Origin: Mariprofundus ferrooxydans PV-1
Lineage (GTDB): Bacteria; Pseudomonadota; Zetaproteobacteria; Mariprofundales; Mariprofundaceae
Direction of reading: 5' to 3'
Assembly: GCF_000153765.1 (NCBI RefSeq)
Contig: NZ_DS022295.1
Span: 628,887-692,886, forward strand
Length of the DNA: 64,000 nucleotides
Shown here: piece by piece, positions 35,343 through 44,104 of the stretch
How positions within the stretch are numbered: position 1 is the stretch's first letter
How the letters are laid out: each line of letters begins with the position of its first letter
Program-made: the position numbers and the translations under genes
The notes under the pieces: generated by a model
What the model was told of the DNA's origin: nothing
Databases searched by the model: none
Seen by the model: only the letters and a program-made list of their open reading frames with translations

Positions 35343-35633
35343 ATCCTGCTAGGGTAATCTGCTTCTCAGCTAGGACAACCCCCTTATCTATAGGCATGAC
35401 AACTTTTAACTATTTAACAATTAAAAAGGTTAGAGCCCTCTTTTTGACTGGCCGCATTTGGCCGAACTACGCCTGTCAGCTAGCAGCTGCACTGGCCGTC
35501 GTCATTCCATGAGTAGCGCGAATACCACCTGAGACTACCCCACCCCGGAATGCAGTCATAAGAGATAAACATCCCGGCAGGTCTGCTGGCGTAACAACAA
35601 TCGAAATATGAAACAGGTGGAATCGATCGGCAC
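35343..35633. repeat. Intergenic tail of the island with repeat copy C
   Basis: Around 35445-35500 the sequence reads GGCCGCATTTGGCCGAACTACGCC and then CAGCTAGCAGCTGCACTGGCCGTCG, sharing TTGGCCGAAC and GGCCG elements with the palindromes at 33757 and 34586 but more decayed. No coding frame is credible here. This is the right edge of the AT-rich island; the act operon terminator begins at 35634. Confidence 0.35.
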
Positions 35634-35666
35634 AAAAAAAACCGGAGGCGCATATGCGCCCCCGGT
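35634..35666 (-). terminator. Rho-independent terminator of the act operon
   Basis: On the minus strand ACCGGGGGCGCATATGCGCC and CTCCGGT fold into a near-perfect 13-bp stem (the centre GGCGCATATGCGCC is self-complementary; one G-A mismatch), directly followed by eight Ts. It lies 27 bases beyond the actF stop codon, a textbook terminator. Confidence 0.92.
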
Positions 35667-35693
35667 TCAGGTCAATCTGTGTTACAGTGAAGA

Positions 35694-36761
35694 TCAGGCT
35701 TCAGCGTGTCTTCTTTCCATAACTTCTTCATCAGTACCGTAGAGACCATCTTTCTTCATGCGACGGTTCCACAGGAAGCAGCCTACGAGGAACACGCCGG
35801 CTGTGATGGCGATATCTTCCCATGATGAAAAGAATGGTGTGTGATCGATATCATCCGCATGCGGGCTGATGATCCACATATACCGCTCCAGGAAGGTACC
35901 CATCAGGATGCTGAATGCCGGGAACAGCATCAGCGCCGGTGAGTGGCGGATAGCCGAGAAGATCAGCATCAGGAACGGAATGAACGAGTTCATCAGGAAG
36001 AATGCCCAGAACAGGAACCAGTTAGGACCATCCATCATCTTGTGGAAACGCTCAATTTCAAACGGCAGATCACCATACCACATGATCAGATACTGCATGA
36101 AGAATGCGTAGGTCCAGATGATGGTCAGAGCCAGCATAATCTGGGCGCAGTAGTTGAACACGTAATCATGCGTTGGCCGCTTTAACAGGTTGCGCTTGCG
36201 CAGGAAGAACAGTGCAATGATAAAGAAGGCCAGGAATACGCGCATCATGCTTTCAAAGTGGTAAGGGCCATAAATCGGGCTCCACCAGCGCGGAATCTGA
36301 GTCATCTCGAAGTCCCATGACATGATCGTGCCATAGATGCAGTAGATGAACGGAACCAGCAGCGCAACATTACGGAACTTGCGGCGGGCAACCGGATCAG
36401 CGGTTGGATACTCTTGCTTCTGCAATTTTACAAAGTAGCTGCAGAACGCCCATACCGCCAGGAACAAACCGATCTGTCTCAGATCGAAGAAGATAATATT
36501 GTGCCAGCCGTTTAACGGCTCGCCGAATGTATCCCCTCCCATCCATGGGAACGACTTGGCACCGGAAGCCAGAATAATCAGCAGCAGCACAAAACCCAGT
36601 GGAAACAGCGCAGTGGCTGAGGACATCAGGAATCTTACTTCATAACGCCATTTACCGTTTACCAGATGCAGCACAGCACACCAGAAAATTGCTGCCAGCG
36701 GCATGTAAAGGGCAAACAGGAAGTTGTCCATCAAAATGGCCCAATTCGCATATGAGTTCAT
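35694..36761 (-). CDS. actF: Alternative Complex III subunit ActF
   Basis: 355 residues, about ten membrane helices. It belongs to the ActF membrane subunit family: short N-terminus, ALYMPLAAIFWCAVLHLVNGKWRYEVRFL, GWHNIIFFDLRQIGLFLAVW and the central ESMMRVFLAFFIIALFFLRKR. ActF packs in the membrane arm of the quinol:electron-acceptor oxidoreductase. It is last of seven act genes; the gap to actE is 3 bases. Confidence 0.9.
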   Translation of the reverse strand: MNSYANWAILMDNFLFALYMPLAAIFWCAVLHLVNGKWRYEVRFLMSSATALFPLGFVLLLIILASGAKSFPWMGGDTFGEPLNGWHNIIFFDLRQIGLFLAVWAFCSYFVKLQKQEYPTADPVARRKFRNVALLVPFIYCIYGTIMSWDFEMTQIPRWWSPIYGPYHFESMMRVFLAFFIIALFFLRKRNLLKRPTHDYVFNYCAQIMLALTIIWTYAFFMQYLIMWYGDLPFEIERFHKMMDGPNWFLFWAFFLMNSFIPFLMLIFSAIRHSPALMLFPAFSILMGTFLERYMWIISPHADDIDHTPFFSSWEDIAITAGVFLVGCFLWNRRMKKDGLYGTDEEVMERRHAEA

Positions 36762-36764
36762 CTT

Positions 36765-37322
36765 CTACTCCTTACCCTTGTTTGCCTTGGAAGACAACAC
36801 TTCCTTGGCGCGCTCTTCCTTGGTTTTGGCAACCATCTCCTTCTCAATCACGTTGCGAAGATAGTTAACCAAGTCCCAGCGCTCGCTAGGTGTCGTGTCG
36901 TAGCCATAACGCGGCATGATATAACTGCCGAATGTGATCGTACCCCAGATCCAGCCATCGCTCAGTTCCTTGACATAGTCTGAACTCAAATCCGCCGGCG
37001 TAGCTTCAAAGATCTTGCCGACAGGGCCGTTGCCTTTACCGGACTCGCCGTGGCAAGGCAGGCAGTAGATGGAAAACAGTGCATGACCTCTGTTAATGGA
37101 AGCCGGTGTAGCTTTAACCGGATTCTTCAGCCCTTCGGACGCATCGCGATCTGCGATTTTGGTCCATGGGCCACCTACCGGCACCGAGTCCTTCGGATAG
37201 GTATTGATAGGCGGTTCCTGAGGCTTAATGGAGGGTTGATTCATCAGGTCGCGCGACCATGGCCAGGCCAGAGCCGTCACAGGCAATGCAATAATGCAGA
37301 TAAATAACAGAATCTTTCTCAT
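36765..37322 (-). CDS. actE: Alternative Complex III subunit ActE, monoheme cytochrome c
   Basis: 185 residues with an N-terminal hydrophobic signal (ILLFICIIALPVTALAWPW) and the ActE hallmark DLMNQPSIKPQEPP immediately after. The single heme motif is CLPCH in YCLPCHGESGKGNGPVG, with a likely Met ligand in SYIMPRYGYD. It is the periplasmic exit cytochrome of ACIII. The stop of actD overlaps its start. Confidence 0.93.
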   Translation of the reverse strand: MRKILLFICIIALPVTALAWPWSRDLMNQPSIKPQEPPINTYPKDSVPVGGPWTKIADRDASEGLKNPVKATPASINRGHALFSIYCLPCHGESGKGNGPVGKIFEATPADLSSDYVKELSDGWIWGTITFGSYIMPRYGYDTTPSERWDLVNYLRNVIEKEMVAKTKEERAKEVLSSKANKGKE

Positions 37323-37852
37323 TGTGTCACTTCCCTGATTTCCAAAGCGCCATTGCTTTGTAATGCTGTACGTACTTTTTCCATGTGTTCAGGCCGCATC
37401 TGAACTTCAATGCCGATGTGATCTTCACTGACCTTCTGGTTGTAATGCTTCTTCAGACGACGCGGCAGACCTGCGTAGATAAAGAATGCAATAATGGTGC
37501 TCAATACACCAAACAGAATGGTACCTTCATACATGATGACAATATCTGTCGGCAGAGGGATGACCGGTTTTCCGCCCTGCGGCTGAACCGTAAACATCGC
37601 CTGTGCAGCAGCTGCTACCAGCAGGAAGGCGCACAATGTACCGGTGATGGCGCCAAAGAAGGTAAAGCGCTGAATCGGCTGATTAAAGTGACCCAGCATC
37701 TCTTCCACTTCCGGATGCTCGATCGGTGAGTAAAGCTCGATGTTCTCCACAATCATCTCTTTAAGATCGAGCATTTTGAGTTCAGCAACAGCGTCCCTGG
37801 CCTTGTCAAAGTCCTCGTATGTGGCAAAAAGCAATTGCTTTTTTCTTCTCAT
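37319..37852 (-). CDS. actD: Alternative Complex III subunit ActD (DUF3341)
   Basis: 177 residues. The cytoplasmic ferredoxin-like N-terminus (LFATYEDFDKARDAVAEL) is followed by two helices (FFGAITGTLCAFLLVAAAAQ and EGTILFGVLSTIIAFFIYAGLP) and an EHMEKVRTALQSNGALEI tail. The DUF3341 pattern S-P-I-E-H-P-E is present. It is a membrane-bound structural subunit. It overlaps both actC and actE by 4 bases. Confidence 0.92.
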   Translation of the reverse strand: MRRKKQLLFATYEDFDKARDAVAELKMLDLKEMIVENIELYSPIEHPEVEEMLGHFNQPIQRFTFFGAITGTLCAFLLVAAAAQAMFTVQPQGGKPVIPLPTDIVIMYEGTILFGVLSTIIAFFIYAGLPRRLKKHYNQKVSEDHIGIEVQMRPEHMEKVRTALQSNGALEIREVTQ

Positions 37853-39246
37853 GCCAAGCCTCCCTCAGAACGCATCACTTCATCCTTGATCTTGCCGATA
37901 TCTTCCATCTCATCGCGAGAGCTTGCATGCCTGCGATGGAAGACCATCTCCTTCACTTCATACATCGACACACTTGGGAAGATCTTACAGAAGATCAGGA
38001 AGAGCATGGTAAACCAGCCGAAGCTCGCAGCCGTCAGTGTCAGCTGTACCGTGCCCGGCCATACTACAGCCCATGTCCATGGCTCGTGGTTGCTGGCCAG
38101 TGGCGGACTAACGATCTGGAAACGCTCCAGCCACATACCCAGCTGCAGAACCAGTGACAGCCAGAACATTGCCCACATATTGTGACGGAACTTCTCAAAG
38201 GCCATCGCAAACGGTGCAACCATAGCGCAGAGCAACATGCCCCATACAACCGGTGCGTACGGACCGATGAACTTCTGAATCAGTACTTCCTTCTCGAACA
38301 TATCGTTGGAGTACCAGATCGAAGCGTACTCACCGAGGTTGAGGAAGTTCCAGACCATGGCAATCGCAAATGTCAGTTTTGCGGTCTTATCCATAATCTC
38401 GGTAGTCATATATGCTTCAAACTTGAATATATAGCGGAGCATGACAAACAGCGTGATGATAGCTGCACAGCCTGAGTAGAGCGCGCCGGCCACAAAGTAA
38501 GGCGGGAATGAAGTGATATGCCAGTCAGGCATGATCGACATGGCAAAGTCGGAAGCCACGATCGAGTGAACCGACACAGCCAGAGGAACCAGGAAGCAGG
38601 CGATCAGCACGTAAGTCTTGCGGAAAGCCATCCACTCGGTAGCACGTCCCATCCAGCCTACAGACAATGCGGTATACAACTTCTTGCGCCATCCCTTGGC
38701 ATTATCACGACAGATCGCAAGATCCGGAATCATACCGACATAGAGGAACAGGATTGAGCTCAGTGCGTAGGTAGTAATTGCGGCGGCATCCCATAACAGC
38801 GGCGAACGGAAGTTCGGCCAGATGGTGTGCTGATTCGGGTAAGGCAGAACCCAGTACATATACCATACACGACCCAGATGGATCACCGGAAAGATTGCAG
38901 CAGTCAGAATGGAGAACAGGGTCATTGCCTCTGCAAAGCGGTAAATCGGCTTTCTCCAGTCGGCTTTCGTCAGCAGCAGGATCGCCGACAACAATGTACC
39001 TGAGTGACTCATGCCGATCCAGAATACAAAGTTCGAGATATAGAGCTGCCAATAGTGCGGCTTGTCCATCAATGCCACACCCAGACCATGCTTGTACTGG
39101 TAAACCTCTGCAGCCACGCCGCATAGAACCAGAGCAATACACACGGCTAATACGATCCAGAATGCAGCTCTGGGCGACTCAAGGCTGGCTAGAACATCCT
39201 TGTTGATCCTCGCCCATTCAATGTCTTTCATACTGTATGAACTCAT
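37849..39246 (-). CDS. actC: Alternative Complex III subunit ActC (NrfD-like)
   Basis: 465 residues, about ten helices, NrfD/polysulfide-reductase membrane-subunit family. Features include FWIGMSHSGTLLSAILLLTKADWRKPIYR, with the His typical of ActC, and a second repeat PPYFVAGALYSGCAAIITLFVMLRYIFKFEAYMTTEIMDK. ActC and ActF are the two large membrane subunits; ActC is taken to form the quinol site next to the ActB2 clusters. It is in frame order with actB2 upstream (49-bp gap). Confidence 0.94.
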   Translation of the reverse strand: MSSYSMKDIEWARINKDVLASLESPRAAFWIVLAVCIALVLCGVAAEVYQYKHGLGVALMDKPHYWQLYISNFVFWIGMSHSGTLLSAILLLTKADWRKPIYRFAEAMTLFSILTAAIFPVIHLGRVWYMYWVLPYPNQHTIWPNFRSPLLWDAAAITTYALSSILFLYVGMIPDLAICRDNAKGWRKKLYTALSVGWMGRATEWMAFRKTYVLIACFLVPLAVSVHSIVASDFAMSIMPDWHITSFPPYFVAGALYSGCAAIITLFVMLRYIFKFEAYMTTEIMDKTAKLTFAIAMVWNFLNLGEYASIWYSNDMFEKEVLIQKFIGPYAPVVWGMLLCAMVAPFAMAFEKFRHNMWAMFWLSLVLQLGMWLERFQIVSPPLASNHEPWTWAVVWPGTVQLTLTAASFGWFTMLFLIFCKIFPSVSMYEVKEMVFHRRHASSRDEMEDIGKIKDEVMRSEGGLA

Positions 39247-39295
39247 TTAAATTATTCCCCTCTTCCGCAAGAATCTGAATTTCGCGAAACGCGAA

Positions 39296-40153
39296 TCAAG
39301 CTTCTGTATCGCGTACGCGATCCAGATACATGACACACGACTCTGTATTCAACTCTTCAAGCACACGGTAACCGCGCACATCCTCACTCTTGTCCTGCTC
39401 ATAGCGATCCAGCTCGACCTGATGCGATGCCCAGGATTTTTTAACCTTGCTCTCGGGATCCTTCAGGTTCCCGAAGACAATAGCCTGAGTCGGACAGCCC
39501 TGCTGACAGGCAGTCATCAGAGTGCCGTCTTCGACATGCTCCGGATGCCCTGCATCTTCGGCCGCATCCTTGGCAGCACGAATGCGCTGTACGCAGAATG
39601 TGCACTTCTCCATCACACCCTTATCGCGAACGCTCAAATCCGGATTCAGCTGCATTTCAAGCGGGTGCGGCAGATCCTTCCAGAATTCAAAGAAGTTGAA
39701 GTAACGTACCTTGTACGGGCAGTTATTGGCGCAGTAGCGGGAACCGACGCAGCGGTTATATACCTGCGTATTCAGTCCGTCCGGCGAGTGATAGGTAGCC
39801 GCCACAGGGCAGACAGGCTCACACGGCGCATGATTACACTGCTGACACATCATCGGCAGGTAGTGCGCACCACGCTCAGGGAAATCACTTGCCTCTTCCT
39901 GTTCAATCTCAGGTGTACCTTCAGGCTCGGTCCAGTAGCGCTCAATGCGCATCCAGTGCATGGAGTGGCCGCTTCCGCAACGCTCCTTGCCAACAACCGG
40001 CAGGTTATTTTCGGCATAACAGGCAGTCACACACGCGCCGCAGCCAATGCACTTGTTCAGGTCAATGGCCATACCCCACATATAGGGTTCTTCCGCGTAA
40101 TAATCCTGCTGACGCAGCCGGGACCAGTTTTCCAGCATCCGTTTCAGTGCCAT
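39296..40153 (-). CDS. Alternative Complex III iron-sulfur subunit (ActB2, separate gene)
   Basis: 285 residues, cluster-binding protein of the DmsB/NrfC type. Four cysteine groups are present: CIGCGACVTACYAEN, CQQCNHAPCEPVCPVAAT, CVGSRYCANNCPYKVRYFNF and CTFCVQRIRAA with CQQGCPTQA. The family normally holds three [4Fe-4S] and one [3Fe-4S] cluster. In Rhodothermus-type ACIII this domain is fused to the C-terminus of ActB; here it is an independent gene 3 bases after actB1. No Tat signal is present, so it would be co-exported with ActB1. Confidence 0.93.
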   Translation of the reverse strand: MALKRMLENWSRLRQQDYYAEEPYMWGMAIDLNKCIGCGACVTACYAENNLPVVGKERCGSGHSMHWMRIERYWTEPEGTPEIEQEEASDFPERGAHYLPMMCQQCNHAPCEPVCPVAATYHSPDGLNTQVYNRCVGSRYCANNCPYKVRYFNFFEFWKDLPHPLEMQLNPDLSVRDKGVMEKCTFCVQRIRAAKDAAEDAGHPEHVEDGTLMTACQQGCPTQAIVFGNLKDPESKVKKSWASHQVELDRYEQDKSEDVRGYRVLEELNTESCVMYLDRVRDTEA

Positions 40154-40156
40154 GGT

Positions 40157-42442
40157 TTAAGCCCCCTTTTCCGTAAGATCAAAGTTCTCGGCTGTGGTTG
40201 TTTTAACAAGTTCACGTCCGGCCTGTGTGCTGGTGTTACTTTCCAGAACAAGGTCACCATTTGCCAGCGTAACCAGCTTGCCGCGACTCTCAATCTTGGC
40301 AACCTTCACATCCGTTGCATAGGTCGCCAGCTCACCTGTTTTACCGTCAAACAGGGCAGCCAGGATACTGAACGGGTTGACACCTACGCCCTTGGCGTAG
40401 CGGCCATATTCGGTATGACCCTGACCCAGCGGAATTGCTACTGCATCCGGATGAATACCCGGGAAGACCACGACCTTTACCTTGGCCTTGCCTGCAGATG
40501 ATTCGACCTGGACAACATCGCCGGTAATGACACCCAGCTTTTCGGCCGTTTTAGGGTGAATCTCAATCCACGAGTCCCACACCACCTCGGTCAACTGATC
40601 CGGAAGCTCCTGCAGCCATGGCACATTGGCATGACGGCCATCCCACAGACCGAGTCTGGCTGACGGGATCAGGCGGAACGGATAATTGGCATTGGCCTTC
40701 TCTGCCGGCAGAGTGACTGCAGAGACCTTTGCTTCAATTTTCGCAGCCTTGGCAACCTTCATCTGCACAAAACCGTCGGAGAGAATACCCTGCTTGAAGG
40801 CCTCCTCTTCGGTCTGGCCCGGCACCGAAGGTTTATACTGCTTCACCAGCGCCGGACGCATGGTCCACAGAGCGCCCATGACATAGGCCTGATAACTGTC
40901 CCACTGCTTGAAATTCGGATCCATATGCTTGAGCACATCCAGCATCAGATCACCGAACGAGCGTGTTGCATGGCTGCCGAACACAGGGTTCATAACAGGC
41001 TGCTGCAGGCCGAGATAACCATCGGTAGCGGCATACGCCGGCATCGTGGTATTCCACTCCTCCAGATAGGAGTGAACTGGCAGAACCAGGTCGCAGGCCA
41101 TGGTTGTTTCATCCGGGAACATCGAGAACGAGATACGGAATTTAGCCTTATCAAATGCCTTATCCGCCTGCATGAAGCCCGGTGCCTGATACAGCGGGTT
41201 GCTGCCGAATACGACAACCGTATCAAAGCTGCCCTTATTCAGGCCATCAACCATCGCCTTGACTTCAGACCAGCCGCCCATACGCGGCGCCAGAGCAGGA
41301 AACGGATCTTCGCTACGTGGCAAAATCGTTTCACCGACATTACCCAACAGCACGTTCAACATCAGAATCGCACGCGCTGTCTCGAAACCATGCTGTACGC
41401 CTTCAGCACTCGCACCGGACAGGACAAGTGATGGCGAGCGATCGGTCATCAGATGATGCAGGTGATGGATTCGCTCAACCGGGATATCACACAGCTTCGC
41501 TACTTCGTCAACGTTTACATCCTTCAGGGATGCAACCACATCTGCGGGAACCCTGTCGGCATATTCAGATTTTTGTACAAGCAGTGAGGCCAGTGCCAGA
41601 GCCAGATGCCCTTCGGTACCCGGACGTGCAGGAATCCAGCGATCCGCATTGGCGCCGGTCAGTGTCATCTTCGGCTCAATCTGCACCAGTGTACCGCGCG
41701 GTGCATTGCGGAACTCAGCATATTGGGTGGAAAACTGCACCGGTGACATCCATGTGCCCAGGAAATCCGCACCAAACGACACAATCAGCCTGGCTTTATC
41801 AAAATCCAGTCGCGGCATGTAAGAGCCGAACATCTCCTGATTAGCCGCATGACCCACTGCCGGTGGCAGCGTATCAAATACAAAATGGTTCTTTGCTCCG
41901 GCAGCCGCCAGATAGGCATCCACCAGGGCTCTGTGATGTCCACTGGTTGCGCCGCTCAGCCATGCCAGCTTTGCATTTTTGCGTCCCAGGTTTTTTCTCA
42001 GCACATCTTCCGCTTCATCCCAGGAAATCTCTACCAGCTTACCACCCTTGCGCAGCATCGGCTTGGTCAGGCGGTCCGGATTATAATGGGACTGCAGGCC
42101 TGCCTGTCCCATCGGACAGAGTCGACCATGATTCACATCTGAAACGGGATTGCCTTCCAGCTTCAGAACGCGACCTTCGCGAATGCGTGCATGCACACCA
42201 CACCCTGCCGGACACTGTCGACAGGTGGATGCATAATACATCTCGATACCGGGACGCACATAATCCTGCGGGTCAACATTCGGCTCGACTTTTTCCTTGC
42301 GAACCTCGATATCCACTTCATTAATAATATCGGTGTCTCCACAGCCGCTGAGAACAAGCGCACTGCCCGCTGCGCCACCAAGACCCATCGCCTTTATAAA
42401 GCTGCGGCGAGTCCAGTTGCTGCTCGATTTGTTTTCGCTCAT
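40157..42442 (-). CDS. Alternative Complex III large subunit (ActB1, molybdopterin-oxidoreductase fold)
   Basis: 761 residues from the ATG at 42442 (GGAG upstream). The N-terminus carries a Tat signal with TRRSFIKAMGLGGAAG, followed by a Cys at the cleavage region (LSGCGD). The protein has the fold of the DMSO-reductase family large subunit. In ACIII this subunit is described as lacking Mo cofactor. It retains a CxxCxxxC set plus a fourth Cys (STCRQCPAGCGV and GRLCPMGQAG, about residues 72-115), the arrangement that binds a [4Fe-4S] cluster in complex iron-sulfur molybdoenzymes. No catalytic Cys/Ser ligand to Mo is evident. Confidence 0.9.
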   Translation of the reverse strand: MSENKSSSNWTRRSFIKAMGLGGAAGSALVLSGCGDTDIINEVDIEVRKEKVEPNVDPQDYVRPGIEMYYASTCRQCPAGCGVHARIREGRVLKLEGNPVSDVNHGRLCPMGQAGLQSHYNPDRLTKPMLRKGGKLVEISWDEAEDVLRKNLGRKNAKLAWLSGATSGHHRALVDAYLAAAGAKNHFVFDTLPPAVGHAANQEMFGSYMPRLDFDKARLIVSFGADFLGTWMSPVQFSTQYAEFRNAPRGTLVQIEPKMTLTGANADRWIPARPGTEGHLALALASLLVQKSEYADRVPADVVASLKDVNVDEVAKLCDIPVERIHHLHHLMTDRSPSLVLSGASAEGVQHGFETARAILMLNVLLGNVGETILPRSEDPFPALAPRMGGWSEVKAMVDGLNKGSFDTVVVFGSNPLYQAPGFMQADKAFDKAKFRISFSMFPDETTMACDLVLPVHSYLEEWNTTMPAYAATDGYLGLQQPVMNPVFGSHATRSFGDLMLDVLKHMDPNFKQWDSYQAYVMGALWTMRPALVKQYKPSVPGQTEEEAFKQGILSDGFVQMKVAKAAKIEAKVSAVTLPAEKANANYPFRLIPSARLGLWDGRHANVPWLQELPDQLTEVVWDSWIEIHPKTAEKLGVITGDVVQVESSAGKAKVKVVVFPGIHPDAVAIPLGQGHTEYGRYAKGVGVNPFSILAALFDGKTGELATYATDVKVAKIESRGKLVTLANGDLVLESNTSTQAGRELVKTTTAENFDLTEKGA

Positions 42443-42473
42443 CTTCAAATCTCCTATTCCAACGCCGTCTTTA

Positions 42474-43226
42474 TTACTTGTGGCACTGCCAGCAATCATG
42501 CGGCGCGTGAACGAGATGGTCTCTCACCTCGGCAGGCAAACGATCTGTCAACTTTTTGACTTCGGCTGCCTTCATAGTTACAGGATGCTCCGGATCCAGC
42601 ACAGCTGGCTGTGGGAACTCCACCTTCATCACAGGCTTGTCCGTAGCGGCGACCGGAGACATCCAGCGCTCTGCAGGCATTGGCTTGCCGATATCCGACT
42701 CACCCTGAAACTGTGTATGACAACTCAGGCAGAAGCCCATGGTCAGAGCCTTAACCTTCCTGCCGACGGTGAATGTCTTAACATCGCCATGACACATCGC
42801 GCAAACCTGCTGGGTAGGCCGGCCATCCTTGAAAATAAAGCGCTGAACATGTCGCTTGTGAGAAAAATAGACGAAGTCAGGCAGGTCATGCACCTTCAGC
42901 CATGGAATAGGCTTCTTCTGCTCCCAGTAGGTAAACAACTTCTGAATACGAGGTTTATCACGCACCGAAGGAAGGTGCTGATGGCAGCCAATACATTTGG
43001 CCACAGGGGGTATGCCAGCCACAATACTGCGCCGCGCATAGGTATGACAATACATACAATTTATACCGAACTTGCCGGCATGCCGGTCATGCGGAAATTC
43101 GATCGGCTGCGGTGCATTACTTACATCATCCGCCCATGCGCCGAAGGGGAGCAAACACCCCGCAGCAAATACCAACACGGTCCACGCCAGCCTGAATGAC
43201 CAGGTCGCACTTATTCCTTGACGCAT
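42474..43226 (-). CDS. actA: Alternative Complex III subunit ActA, pentaheme cytochrome c
   Basis: 250 residues with Sec signal peptide/anchor (WTVLVFAAGCLLPFGAWA). Five CXXCH motifs: CMYCH, CIGCH, CAMCH, CLSCH and CWQCH; the last is two residues from the C-terminus. Flanking histidines (FPHDRHAGKF, FSHKRHVQRF) supply the sixth ligands for bis-His hemes. It is the first gene of the act operon and accepts electrons from the iron-sulfur subunits. Confidence 0.95.
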   Translation of the reverse strand: MRQGISATWSFRLAWTVLVFAAGCLLPFGAWADDVSNAPQPIEFPHDRHAGKFGINCMYCHTYARRSIVAGIPPVAKCIGCHQHLPSVRDKPRIQKLFTYWEQKKPIPWLKVHDLPDFVYFSHKRHVQRFIFKDGRPTQQVCAMCHGDVKTFTVGRKVKALTMGFCLSCHTQFQGESDIGKPMPAERWMSPVAATDKPVMKVEFPQPAVLDPEHPVTMKAAEVKKLTDRLPAEVRDHLVHAPHDCWQCHK

Positions 43227-43353
43227 ATCGAGAACCCCTCCCTTTTTGCTTCCTATAATTAATAACTACTTGTCTGGCGAACGGGGGATACACTACACAA
43301 TATCCGCACGCCAATCCAGCCCAAACATTAACCACTATTCATCTTATATTTAA

Positions 43354-43371
43354 CCCCTATGATACTAGGGG
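43354..43371 (-). terminator. Possible weak terminator after rpe
   Basis: CCCCTA-N6-TAGGGG forms a 6-bp stem 18 bases beyond the rpe stop; on the minus strand it is followed by the A/T-rich TTAAATATAAG, not a clean T-run. It separates the sdh-rpe transcript from the act operon. Confidence 0.3.
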
Positions 43372-43388
43372 AAATTCGCCTGTCAGGC

Positions 43389-44057
43389 TTAAACGTTGGT
43401 GCCCAACGCCCTCAATTCTGCAATAGCAGCCGCATAATCCGGCGTATTGTAAACCGCTGAGCCGGCCACCAGAGCATCCGCACCAGCGGCTGAAACCTCG
43501 GCAATTGTTTTAACGTTAACGCCGCCATCGACTTCCAGCCAGGCATCACAACCGGCATCGTCCAGCATCTTGCGCGCCTGACGAATCTTCGGGGTCACAG
43601 CATGGATATAGGACTGACCGCCGTAGCCCGGGTTCACACTCATCAGCAACACCAGATCCACACAGTGCAGCACATGCTGAATGGTCGATACAGGCGTGGC
43701 AGGATTCAGGCTGACGCCCGCCTTCTTGCCCAGCGAGCGGATCAACTGCAAGGTGCGCTCCAGATGCGTACATGCTTCCTGATGCACGGTAATAATATCA
43801 GCGCCGGCATTGGCGAAGAATTCAACCTGCGTATCCGGATGATTCACCATCAGATGCACATCAATCGGCTTACTGGTATGACTGCGGATAGCCTTGCATA
43901 CATTATCGCCAATGGTAATCGGCGGCACGAAGGAGCCGTCCATAACATCGAAGTGAATCCAGTCGCATCCACCCTCATCTATCGCACGAATCTCTTCGCC
44001 CAACTTAGCAAAGTCGGCCGACAGAATGGACGGCGCAATGACCAGATCTTTCTTCAT
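43389..44057 (-). CDS. rpe: Ribulose-phosphate 3-epimerase
   Basis: 222 residues, TIM barrel. Signatures: IAPSILSADFAKLGEE, the metal/catalytic HFDVMDGSFVPPITIG, VHLMVNHP, MSVNPGYGGQSYI and EVDGGVNVKTI. It interconverts ribulose-5-phosphate and xylulose-5-phosphate in the pentose-phosphate and Calvin cycles. It is 47 bases downstream of the DUF1573-cytochrome gene and co-directional. Confidence 0.96.
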   Translation of the reverse strand: MKKDLVIAPSILSADFAKLGEEIRAIDEGGCDWIHFDVMDGSFVPPITIGDNVCKAIRSHTSKPIDVHLMVNHPDTQVEFFANAGADIITVHQEACTHLERTLQLIRSLGKKAGVSLNPATPVSTIQHVLHCVDLVLLMSVNPGYGGQSYIHAVTPKIRQARKMLDDAGCDAWLEVDGGVNVKTIAEVSAAGADALVAGSAVYNTPDYAAAIAELRALGTNV

Positions 44058-44104
44058 GTGTGATCCCCCTCGAAATTTGGTAGCGATTTATAGCGTCAGG
44101 CAGC

